This document shows positions 1 to 9,300 of a stretch of DNA of 33,767 nucleotides, piece after piece (position 1 is the stretch's first letter; every line of letters begins with the position of its first letter). Made by a program: the position numbers and the translations under genes. The stretch is from Magnetococcales bacterium (GTDB lineage Bacteria > Pseudomonadota > Magnetococcia > Magnetococcales > DC0425bin3), in the NCBI GenBank assembly GCA_015229045.1, contig JADGCJ010000026.1, forward strand, positions 1 to 33,767, given 5' to 3'. The notes under the pieces are model-generated. The model was not told the DNA's origin, made no database searches, and saw only the letters and a list, made by a program, of their open reading frames with translations.

Positions 1-160
1 CGGGGTCCAGGGGGCTGGCTCCCTGGCAGGTCCAGGACAGAGTCCTGGTGGGGTCCGGGGCGAAGCCCCGGTAAAATCTTTCATGTCAATTTTTATGGGG
101 TCTGGGGCGAAGCCCTGGCAAGGGTCTGGGACGAAGCCCCAGCAAAGTCTTTCATGTCAA
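1..160. repeat. Dispersed hairpin-rich repeat, extended copy at the left window edge
   Basis: This copy starts at the first base with the core GGGGTCCAGGGGGCTGG and continues through three versions of a GGGGC-GAA-GCCCC hairpin (about 55-71, 102-118 and 125-142). The tail motif AAA(G/A)TCTTTCATGTCAA occurs twice, near 74-90 and 145-160, so the element looks partly duplicated. An internal CCAGGAC-AGA-GTCCTGG hairpin lies at about 32-48. Five other copies occur in the window. The element ends about 37 bases before the start of the REC-HPt gene and probably forms part of its 5' region. The first 48 bases are identical to the last 48 bases of the window. No transposase is visible, so it is a non-coding (REP- or MITE-like) repeat of unknown mechanism. 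Confidence 0.85.
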
Positions 161-196
161 CATGTTTCTCGACCAGGTGATTGAGGAGTTGTCTTC

Positions 197-1030
197 ATGG
201 TCGTTACTCGGGGCAAGGCTGATCGGGTCGGTGCAGTGACTTTTCCGGCGGCTGCCTGCGTTCTCGTGGTGGAGGATGATTCGATCAATCGCCAGGTTTG
301 TGTGGCCATGCTCGATCAAATGGGTATCCGGTTTGATTGGGCCGAGAATGGGGAAGATGCGCTGCTACTCCTGCAACGAAACCGTTATGACCTGGTCCTG
401 ATGGATTGCGAAATGCCTTTCATGGACGGATATGCTGCCACGCAAGAGTGGCGTCGCCTGGAGAGGGAGCGTACCTCCTGCCTGCCCCTGCCCATCGTCG
501 CCTTGACCTCCCACTCTGAGGCCGAGGATCGGCAAGTCTGTCTGGCAGCAGGCATGGATGACCATTTGAGCAAACCGATCACTTTTCAGACGCTCCAGAG
601 AAAGTTGGTTCAATGGTTGGGTTTGCCGTTGGCCGGGGTGGTTTCCGAGGTTGTTGCCAACAGCCAGGCATCAGACCCCGATCAGGCACTCGACCAGAGG
701 AGACTGCATGAACTCAGAGAGTCGTTGAAGGGCACTCCCGGCGGGTTTGTCCACCTCGTCGAGCGATTCCTGCAGAGGGCGGAGAGCGACCTGCTGGAGA
801 TTTCTCAGGCCCTGTCCGCTGCCGAACTTGACCAGGTTCTGCACCGGACCCACACTCTGAAGTCCCAAAGTGCCATTTTTGGGGCCATGGCTCTTTCGGG
901 TCTGCTGAAACAGTTGGAACTCCAGGCACGTTCCCGCGTTTTGTCTGCAGCGATAGAGGGGATGAAACAGGTGCAAAAGGAGTTTGCGCGGGTCAAAATG
1001 GCCCTGGAATTGCTTTTGAGGGGGGAGTGA
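197..1030 (+). CDS. Response regulator with receiver and HPt domains (REC-HPt phosphorelay protein)
   Basis: The 277-residue soluble protein has an N-terminal receiver domain (about 21-142) and a C-terminal histidine phosphotransfer domain (about 165-275). The receiver shows the acidic pair D27/D28, the phospho-acceptor D70 in LVLMDCEMPFMDGY, T104 and the conserved K126. The HPt domain has H219 in THTLKSQSAIFGA, matching the HxLKxxS...GA consensus. It has no DNA-binding or enzymatic output, so it probably carries phosphate between a hybrid kinase and another protein. A Shine-Dalgarno GAGGAG lies 8 bases before the ATG at 197. The gene could be the 3' end of a longer signalling locus to the left of the window. 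The partner kinase is unknown; the hybrid kinase at 20.7 kb is one candidate. Confidence 0.88.
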   Translation: MVVTRGKADRVGAVTFPAAACVLVVEDDSINRQVCVAMLDQMGIRFDWAENGEDALLLLQRNRYDLVLMDCEMPFMDGYAATQEWRRLERERTSCLPLPIVALTSHSEAEDRQVCLAAGMDDHLSKPITFQTLQRKLVQWLGLPLAGVVSEVVANSQASDPDQALDQRRLHELRESLKGTPGGFVHLVERFLQRAESDLLEISQALSAAELDQVLHRTHTLKSQSAIFGAMALSGLLKQLELQARSRVLSAAIEGMKQVQKEFARVKMALELLLRGE

Positions 1031-1125
1031 ATGCCGGTTGAGTTGTCTTTGGCAAGCGGATTCTGAATGATTGCAGACGGATCCGTCTTTTTCTTTCCGT
1101 TGAGACTTTTTGAATCAAGAGACCC

Positions 1126-4100
1126 ATGAAAGAGCAGGCACCCTCTCGGGAGAACCCCTTCTTTGTCCACTATGGCTCTATCGTTGTCGGCTGGTTTGCT
1201 GACGGGGCTGTCAGGGAAAAGAGTACCAAGGATCTGATGGCATGGGCGACCCCGGTCTTGCCGTGGCACGAGGCGGGTGTTGCGCATGAACTTCAGGAGG
1301 AGAGGCCCGGCTTTTTTCAGGACAAGGCTCGCATGGCCATCCTGCAACAGAAGGTGGAAAAGATTCGCACGGCTTTGCTGGATGAGTCCGACCCGGTGCA
1401 TGGGAAGACCACCCCCAGGCCCAGACCCATGACCCAGCAGTTGGAACTTTTCCAACTGGCCCTGATGACCCGCAATGAAGGGTTGATGGCCGAGAATCCG
1501 TTTTATGAATTGACCCATCTTCTCTTTGAAATCAACCTGGTCGCCTTGCGGGAGGCTTTTGTTGCGCATCAAAAGCACAGTTGTGCGCCGCCGCCGCCGC
1601 CCATCAAGGTGACACGGAGTCTGGCCACCATCTGGGGCGGTGGTGCCGGGGTTCTCAGCCTGTGGCAGAAAATTCTGGAAACCCTGACCAAGACCGGGCA
1701 TCTGGGCAAGTTTCTTCTGGGTCTGTTTCTCTATTGCGGCTCCTCCCTGACCACGGCCATGGGGGCCAACGACCTGGTGCAGGATCCCTCCTTCATCAAA
1801 CTGTTTGGCGAGGGGTTGACCGGCCCGGAACACCAAAACCTGCGCATGGTCTCCTGCCTGCTGGCCGGGTTGCTGCTCTCTTCGGTCATTCTCGATTTCA
1901 AGTCCCGGCTGTTTCAGGGGATCGCCGTGACCGGCAGGGTGGGAGGGGGGATCGTCGCCGCTTTTCGGCGTTATCCGCGCTGGTTTGTCATCGCCTTTTT
2001 TTTGACGGGCGTCTCCATTTCGACCAACTTTGACGGTATCGTTTTGCTGGCCTCCAAGTCGAACGATCTGCAACAGCAGTGGCTGGTCATCAGGGAGCGG
2101 GTGAGTGCCGCCCTGGGCAACCCCCAGGCCGTCAATCCGGACAAGCCGAGTACCTTGTACGACGTCAAGGCTGGCCTGGAGAGCAAGGTCAAGACGGCGT
2201 TGGAAAAGTTCCACGCCGTGCCGCAGGACGAAATGCAGGGGATCGCCAGCAGCGGACTGGCCAAGAAGGGTCCCCGCTACTGGGGAAAACATTACATCAT
2301 CAACGGGGGTTACCAGCCGGGCCGCCACGACGTGGCACTGGAGTCAGAGAAGAAAAGCGCCCTGGCAGCGGAAATCGATGCCATGCTGCGTACCGCCAGG
2401 CTGGACCTGAATGTATCCCTGGACGGGCGGATCCAGCAGATCATGGCCGAGTACCAGAAAGATTTCAGCAACATGGAAGCTGTTGTCGGCCATGAGATGC
2501 GCTCCTTGGAAAACATGCTGAACTTTGAGTCTCTGACGCTGGAGAACTCGGGGCATGTCCTGGCCCTGGAGCCTTACCATGTCAACGAAAAGGTGGAGTC
2601 CATCGTTCATGCCCTGGAGAAGAACAAGGGCCGTTTTGTCGTCACGGCGCGGAAAATTGAAGATTTGAGCAGTCAATACATTCAGTTGTTGCGTGCCGTG
2701 GATCGGGCCGGCACCCCCTCCAACGTCAATTATGACATCCAGATCAAGATTGACATTCCCGAAATCAGCGCCATCGACAAGCTGAAGGAGGGGGGGATTC
2801 CCCTGGCCAAGCGCCGCACCCTGTCGGAACTGTACGCCTTTTTACTGGGGCATTATGGTGTGGTTCTGGGCATGGTGCTGTTGGTGACGATCCTGTTCAT
2901 TGCCGTCAGCATGGATCTCTCCGACCCCATTTTGTACAGCGTCATGGTGGCGCGTTGGGGGCGGCGCGATCAGCAGTTTCTGGCCGAAAACATTCAGCGT
3001 TTCGTCGAGTGGGAGGCCGACCATGTGACGCGGATTCGGAGTTATCTGGTACGGTCGGAGGTGCGCTCCCTGATGCCTTCGGTGCCGTGTCCCAAGAAAG
3101 AGATCATCCATTTGATGCTGCACGAACTGTTGGAGGATGCCAATCCCGTCGTCAAGGATGCCTCCACCCGCTCGTGGGTGGAACGGTTGCGCTATTGGTT
3201 CATGGAGCTTTTTACGACGACCCGGGTCTCGACTGTGGAGGCGTATAATGCCCGGCAGACCCTGGTCAGTGATTATTACCGGCGCCATGAAAGCTACGCC
3301 CCCAACCTGTTGGGCCGGATTTTTCCCGGCCTGTTCAAACCGCTCCAGGGATCTTTTTATACTTTTGACGCCTGCTATGCGACTGTTTTTGACAACATTC
3401 TCAAAACCAAAGAAAAATTTGATGCCGACCTGGAGAGTGGATATGCCAAGGTCAGGCAAGCCTTGGAGCAGGATGGTACCTCTGGCGTTGCCGGTTCTCC
3501 CCGGGGTGTCTCCTTGTGGAGTCGTTTCAAGGGGGTGTCATACACGCTTTTTTTGCGGCCTTTGGATGTTGCCGATGCCAACCCTTTTCCTTTGACCCGG
3601 GTGGGCTGGTTCCAGGCACTGACGCGCGACCAGGCGGCGTCCCATGACCGGAAAAATGTCTTGGAACAACTTGTTCCCTTTCTCCTGACCTCGTTGAATA
3701 CCCGCTTTCCCGAGATCAGAAAAAGCTATCTGGCGCCGCTGACCCAGTCCCTGACCCGGATTACCAAGCCGGATGGCCTGGTCAATGCGTTCAGAATCGA
3801 TCATTTGCGGCAGGAGCTTGACTATCTGGAGCGGGGTTATTTTGAACTCCTGGGTCTGGCTCACTTTCATCGTTCCCTGTTCCATGAGAACGTCTTCATC
3901 GAGGTTGTTCAGGCCAATAAGCTGACCGAAGTGGACAACGTTCTGAAGAATCCGGAACGCAAATTTGACTCGCAACCGATGGAGCAGCAGATCACCCATC
4001 TGGAGGAGCGTTTCAGCCAGATTTTGCGTCTGATCGACAATCTGGTCGCGCAGCAGGACACCTTGATCTACACCCTGACGCGCATCCGCAAGGATCATTT

Positions 4101-5721
4101 AAGCCCCATCGACTCCATCATGGAGCACCTCAAGTTCAGGGAGGTGTTCGAGATGACGTTGGGGATTGATCGCCTGGTGTGCAGTTTGAAGACCATCGAG
4201 GATTTTTTGCTCGACCTTTGGGATAGCCGGAAGTCATCTGCCGACAGCGCCGCCGAGAGTGGTTTCCCCGAGAGCCGTGGTATTACCGCCGCGAAAAAGG
4301 CGCTTTCTCAGGACCAATATCACGAAATCATCTCCATCATCAGTTTTGAAAAGGAGACGGGTGAGTTTATTCTGTTGCAGCAGGTACAAAATCTTGAGAA
4401 AAAATTCCAGGAGACCCATGCGCGCTTGAATACGACCATTTTCGTCCTGACCCTGGTCGACAAGATTGCCAGCAAGATCAAGACGCAAATGCAGGAGGGG
4501 TTGGCCATTCTGAGCGAGATTCACGACATCGAGCCTCTGTTTCTTCTTGGCTCGGAGTTTCCGGGCGACCCGGTCCAGCAGGGCAAGCGGGTCTTTCTTG
4601 AGAATTACAGGCTGTTTTTGCGCTCTGTTCCTTTGCAGATCAATACCATCAAGGATCGGCTGGATCTGTTGTTGCAGAACCCGCACATTGCCGAGTCGCA
4701 CAACGTGGCCTTGTGTCGTACTCTGGAGTCGCAATGTTTTAAATTATTCAGTTTTTTGAAGAACTGTCTGGAGTATCTTCAGGACAAGCGTGATTCCGTC
4801 GGGCTTTCCACGTCGCTGGTCCAGTTGAATCCGGGCCAGTTGGGGAGTCATGGGGTGGTTGACCAGGCCCCGGAGGCAGTGTCTGAGCTTGATCCGAAGG
4901 AGGATGCTCTGCCCGCCGATGCCAGGCCCTCTGCCATCGTCGAGCTGGTGCGCCAGGATCTCGAGGCGACGCGCAAACTGTTGTTGGGGATCAACCAGTT
5001 GGAGTGGAAGGCGCTGGCCTGCCCCATTCCACCTCAGGAGTTGATCAAGAGTTTCAAGGCCAACCAGCCCTTTTTGAAGCACCTCTCCCTGTCGCTGGAG
5101 GAGACCCAGGCCACCCTCCAGAGGGTCCAGGCCTCGATCGAAGAGACCGCCCCGGAGGATGAAACCCTGGCCATCCTGTTGCCGGTTTTTCAGCAGACCC
5201 GGATTGATCTCAAGAGGATCAGGCACATTCATGGTCTGGTTTCGGCGTCGCCGATTGTCGATCGCCGCCTGCAACCGGAAAACGACAAGTCAAACCCCCT
5301 GCAAGGGGAGATTTTGAAGCGGTCCGAGGATCTTTTGTATCAATCCTGCGGCACGTCGTACCACAACTCCCGGCGACAAACCGAACGAGCGCTGGTGAGC
5401 AGCACCATCGAGTTGACGCTGGCGACAGGAGAGGTCATAACCGGCCGGACCATCGACATCAGCAAGACCGGGCTGGCCATGGAGAGCGACGCTGCGGATC
5501 CGGCCTGGGCCAAGGGCATGCAGGGAACCTTCACCTTGGGGTTGGATCCCCGGAAGTCAAGATTCACTTGTCACATGGTACGGGCCTCTGGCAAACGGGC
5601 TGCCATGGCCATTGCTGCCGAGGATGCGGAGCGTTTTGTGCAGTTGGTGCGTGAACGGGTTCTGGGCGGTACTGCCGGAGGGCTGATCGCTCTGGATCCG
5701 GAGTTTACCATTACCCTCTGA
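1126..5721 (+). CDS. Large membrane/coiled-coil protein with C-terminal PilZ domain
   Basis: The protein has 1531 residues. Hydrophobic segments lie at about 196-212, 241-256, 286-308 and 576-596. The stretch between the third and fourth (about 310-575) is hydrophilic and helical, and probably periplasmic. After the last segment comes a long charged, largely helical region (600-1400). The C-terminus is a PilZ domain with the c-di-GMP-binding motifs RQTER (R1417-R1421) and DISKTG (D1444-G1449), both intact. I recognise no other domain. It is followed 32 bases later by the cyclic-nucleotide-fold gene and then by the ZorAB-like motor genes, all on the same strand, so it may be the c-di-GMP-responsive regulator or clutch of that motor; this is inference from context. 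The Shine-Dalgarno before the ATG is weak (AAGAGA). PilZ is confident; the function of the first 1400 residues is unknown. Confidence 0.82.
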   Translation: MKEQAPSRENPFFVHYGSIVVGWFADGAVREKSTKDLMAWATPVLPWHEAGVAHELQEERPGFFQDKARMAILQQKVEKIRTALLDESDPVHGKTTPRPRPMTQQLELFQLALMTRNEGLMAENPFYELTHLLFEINLVALREAFVAHQKHSCAPPPPPIKVTRSLATIWGGGAGVLSLWQKILETLTKTGHLGKFLLGLFLYCGSSLTTAMGANDLVQDPSFIKLFGEGLTGPEHQNLRMVSCLLAGLLLSSVILDFKSRLFQGIAVTGRVGGGIVAAFRRYPRWFVIAFFLTGVSISTNFDGIVLLASKSNDLQQQWLVIRERVSAALGNPQAVNPDKPSTLYDVKAGLESKVKTALEKFHAVPQDEMQGIASSGLAKKGPRYWGKHYIINGGYQPGRHDVALESEKKSALAAEIDAMLRTARLDLNVSLDGRIQQIMAEYQKDFSNMEAVVGHEMRSLENMLNFESLTLENSGHVLALEPYHVNEKVESIVHALEKNKGRFVVTARKIEDLSSQYIQLLRAVDRAGTPSNVNYDIQIKIDIPEISAIDKLKEGGIPLAKRRTLSELYAFLLGHYGVVLGMVLLVTILFIAVSMDLSDPILYSVMVARWGRRDQQFLAENIQRFVEWEADHVTRIRSYLVRSEVRSLMPSVPCPKKEIIHLMLHELLEDANPVVKDASTRSWVERLRYWFMELFTTTRVSTVEAYNARQTLVSDYYRRHESYAPNLLGRIFPGLFKPLQGSFYTFDACYATVFDNILKTKEKFDADLESGYAKVRQALEQDGTSGVAGSPRGVSLWSRFKGVSYTLFLRPLDVADANPFPLTRVGWFQALTRDQAASHDRKNVLEQLVPFLLTSLNTRFPEIRKSYLAPLTQSLTRITKPDGLVNAFRIDHLRQELDYLERGYFELLGLAHFHRSLFHENVFIEVVQANKLTEVDNVLKNPERKFDSQPMEQQITHLEERFSQILRLIDNLVAQQDTLIYTLTRIRKDHLSPIDSIMEHLKFREVFEMTLGIDRLVCSLKTIEDFLLDLWDSRKSSADSAAESGFPESRGITAAKKALSQDQYHEIISIISFEKETGEFILLQQVQNLEKKFQETHARLNTTIFVLTLVDKIASKIKTQMQEGLAILSEIHDIEPLFLLGSEFPGDPVQQGKRVFLENYRLFLRSVPLQINTIKDRLDLLLQNPHIAESHNVALCRTLESQCFKLFSFLKNCLEYLQDKRDSVGLSTSLVQLNPGQLGSHGVVDQAPEAVSELDPKEDALPADARPSAIVELVRQDLEATRKLLLGINQLEWKALACPIPPQELIKSFKANQPFLKHLSLSLEETQATLQRVQASIEETAPEDETLAILLPVFQQTRIDLKRIRHIHGLVSASPIVDRRLQPENDKSNPLQGEILKRSEDLLYQSCGTSYHNSRRQTERALVSSTIELTLATGEVITGRTIDISKTGLAMESDAADPAWAKGMQGTFTLGLDPRKSRFTCHMVRASGKRAAMAIAAEDAERFVQLVRERVLGGTAGGLIALDPEFTITL

Positions 5722-5753
5722 CATCGAGATCGAAAGGCTCTGGTTGACGCGCC

Positions 5754-6197
5754 ATGTCAAACGCTGTTTCCTATCAGGAACTGGTTGAGTTTATCAGGAG
5801 CCTCAATGGGTTCCGGGAGATTGACCACGCCATTATCGAGAACAAGATCGTGCCCATGTTGAGTTGGGCCGTGTATCGGGTCGGTGATCAAATCATTCGC
5901 AAAGGCCATGACAGCGGAACGTTGTATTTGCTCTACAAGGGCCAGGTCCGGGTGGAGATCCCCACCACGGGTGCCCCCCGGCAGATTGTTCTCAAACCCG
6001 GGGCCATTCTGGGGGAGATGTCACTTGTTTCCAACAAGCCGGCGGTGGCCCATGTCTACGCCCACACCGATACCAGCCTTTTGACCCTGGATGTGGAGAC
6101 CTTTCGCGACCTCATGCAGGAAAATACCAATATGACGCGCGCCTTTGCCTTCATGATTGGTCAACGGATCGCCGATTTTGTCAAATTGCGCAAATAG
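5754..6197 (+). CDS. Stand-alone cyclic nucleotide-binding-fold protein
   Basis: This 147-residue soluble protein consists of one cNMP-binding beta-roll of the Crp/PKA-regulatory family, with a short N-terminal helix. It has no helix-turn-helix, so it is not a Crp-type transcription factor. The glycine-rich beta turns (LYLLYKGQVRVEI; LKPGAILGEMSL) and the GEMS of the phosphate-binding cassette (G87-S90) are present. The arginine that normally binds the cyclic phosphate (PR[ST]A) is replaced: the sequence reads KPAVAHV, with A97 at that place. Binding of cAMP or cGMP in the usual way is therefore doubtful; it may bind another ligand or act as a protein-protein module. It lies between the PilZ membrane protein and the giant motor protein, and is probably co-transcribed with both. 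Confidence 0.85.
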   Translation: MSNAVSYQELVEFIRSLNGFREIDHAIIENKIVPMLSWAVYRVGDQIIRKGHDSGTLYLLYKGQVRVEIPTTGAPRQIVLKPGAILGEMSLVSNKPAVAHVYAHTDTSLLTLDVETFRDLMQENTNMTRAFAFMIGQRIADFVKLRK

Positions 6198-6347
6198 GGA
6201 TCATACCTGACCAGCCCAGCGGAAAAGGGCAGTGGTGGAGTTGGCTCGCTTGATGCTAGGATCAGGGGAGCCGATTCCGTGCGCCTGCGGTAGGTTTGGG
6301 CCGGGGTCTTTGTCATGGCGCCTGTATTCTGGTGGGGTGAGGAGCGT

Positions 6348-9300
6348 ATGCCCGACGCTTTCGTCAGTTTGTTGAACCACGCCTGGTTTCCCGGGGTTTT
6401 GCTGGCTGTGATCCTGGCCTGGGGCGTTCTTCAGTGGATCCGCTTCGACCTGATCCATCTGCAATGGATGCGCACCCAACTGGCAAAAGGCCAGGGGCTG
6501 CTCGACAGCCAGGAGGGGGTCCAGGGGTTTGCCCGCAACTTTGCCGCGATTGACGGCAGCCTCGCCGGGAATGAGCTGTTGGCGACGGCCTGGGCGGCGT
6601 TTCGCCTGACCTTGCGGGTGCAGGGGAGCGAGCCGGTACGCGGGCAACGCGACGCCCGGGACTATTTCCAGTTGGACAAGATGGCTGCGGCGCATGTCGA
6701 CCTGGATTTTTTCCGATCGGTGCCCGGCTATTTGATTGGAGGTGGTTTGTTGACCACCTTCGCTTCGATGACCGGCGCCCTGATTGTCACCACACAGGGG
6801 TTGGTCACCTCCCACCCGGAGCATTTTCGTCATCTCCTTCTGGGTCTGCTCAACACCGCTTCCCTGAAATTTCTCATCTCTTTCATAGGTATTATCGCGG
6901 GCCTGTTTTTTTCGTGGGCCGAGCGCCATCGCTTGCGCTCTCTCGAACGGCAGCTGGATGTTTTTTGCATCGAACTGAACATGCGCATTCAGCTGGGCCA
7001 TGTCGAGGTCGCGGCTGTGGCGGCTCCGGGCGAGGTGAGCGTTGCCATCGATGAAGCCGGGTTGGTGGAGGAGATTTCCGCCCGCTTGAACCTGTCGATC
7101 CATGCCCTGCGGGAAAAGGTCGTCAAGGGTATTCAGAGTGCCTTGCAACCCTCCCTGGAGGAGCTGCGCCAGGAGAATGTGCGTCTGGCGGCTTCGCAGG
7201 AGGTCTCCCTGAACGACCTGGTGGTGCGGCTGGATCAACAGCGCCGCCAGATAGACAACGACACCTCCAGGGAGTTCCAGCGTGCCACCACGCGGCTCGA
7301 CCAGGTGATTGCCACCCTGGAGGAGCGTTTTGCCGACATGGCGCGTGATTCGGCTGTGCGGGTGATGGATACCTACCAGGAGCGGACCGATCACCTGTTG
7401 CGCAACCGGGAGACGCTGTTGCGCCAGTCGTTACGGGAGATGGCTGACCGCCTGGTGCGCGAGACTCCCGCCTCCGATGTGTTGGCGCAGGTGCAGGCGG
7501 AGCTGGCTCCCATTGGGGAGTTGATCCGGGGGATGGGGAAGGAGCTGGTCAGCGAACTGACGGAGCGTCTGCGGCAGGATCTTTCGATGGAGCGGGTGCT
7601 GGCCGATGTTCACCAGGAGAGTCGGCATCGGGTCGCCGGGCAGAGTGAACAGCATGAAAAGGGTTTGTCGTCGGTGCTGGAGCGGTTGCACGATGCCACC
7701 TTTTTGACGCCTCTGCTGGAGGCGTTGCATGCGGAGGGCGAGCGGCAGTCGGGTCGCCTGGAGACGGTGATTCGTCAGCTTATGGCCGAGACGACAGAGG
7801 CGCTCCATACCCACCTCACGGCACAACCGGGCTTGACAGACCTGACGCAGCTCGATCAGCCTCTGGAACGGCTGGAGGCGAAGACCGGGCAACTGCTGAA
7901 AGGCGCCCTGGACGAGCTTTTGGACAACCTGCGCCGCACCGAGGGACGCCTGTTGCAGGAGAATGAGCGGGTGGTGCGGGCGGTTCTCGATGAGAGAGAG
8001 GCGAAAATCCTGGCGCGGGCGCCGGAGCCTCCTCCCGGGTTGGATGTGCAGCCTCTGTTGGCGGAGCTGCGCAGCGAGAATGCCGCTTTGCTGGCGATCC
8101 AGGAGCAGCAGTTGCGTGAGATTCTGGCGGTGGAGCTGGGGCGGCGGGATCGTCTCCTGGCCAATCTGGATCGTGCCCTGACGGAGAAGTCGCCCGAGCT
8201 GGATCTCCAGCCGATTCTGGTCGAGTTGCGCAGCCAGAAAGAGGCCCTGCTGGTTGCCCAGGAGCGGGCCTTGCAGGATCTCCTGGGGACGGAGCGTTTG
8301 CAGGCCCTTCTGGGTGCGGAGCGCCGGAGTCTGGAGCCGGTCATCGAAGAGGTACGCGAGGCGCTGGCGGCCGATCGTCTTGACCTCGATCCCCTGTTGA
8401 CGGCGTTGCGGGAGCAGGGGGAGCTGCTGGCGCAACGGCAGTCGCGCACCCTGCACGAGGTACTGGACGCCGTGGCGGTGCAGGGCAGCGATGGAGGGGT
8501 CTCCCTCGATCCGCTGCTGGCCGCCGTGAAGGCGGAAGGGGAGCGGATTCTGGTGCGTCAGGACGAGCTGGTCCGCCAGGCGTTGACGGGGGTGGTCTCC
8601 GATCTGAAGAGCGTTGTGGGCAGCGAGGATCTGGCCCGGGATCTGACCCGGACGGTACGGGAAGAGGGAAAACGGCTGCGCAGCGACCAGGAGCAGATGG
8701 TGCGTCTGGTCTTGACGGAGGAGGGGCATCGGCAACGTCTGGAGCAGGAACAGGTGGTGCGCATGGCCCTGGCCGAGGCTGGTGAACGGTCGCGCAGCGA
8801 TCAGGAGCGGCTGGTGCGCACGGCTATGACAGGTGTGACCTCCGGGCTGGCCGAATTGAAAGAGACGGTGATCACGTTGGACCTGGCCCAGGTCATCAAG
8901 GGCGAGTCCTCTGTGCTGGAAAAGCACCTGACTCAGCATCTGGGCGCGGTGGGCGAGCAACTTGTTCCCCTGGAGAAGCGTCTGAGTGAACGCCTTGGCG
9001 TGTTGGAGAGTCGGCTTGTCCCCATGCTGGATGGGGTGCAGGGTCAGAGTGCAGCTCTGAGCGGGCAACTGGACGCGGTGGAAGGCCACCTGGCCCCCGT
9101 TTTGGCGACCTTGCAGGGTCAGAGTGCAGCCCTGAGCGCCCTGGAAGGGAAGAGTGCAGCTCTGGGCGAACAATTGGGCGCGGTGGAGGGTCGACTTGTC
9201 CCCATACTGGAGGGAGTGCAGGGTCAGAGTGCAGCCCTGAACGCCCTGGAAGGGAAGAGTGCAGCCCTGGGCGAGCAACTGGGCGTGGTGGGGAGAGAGA

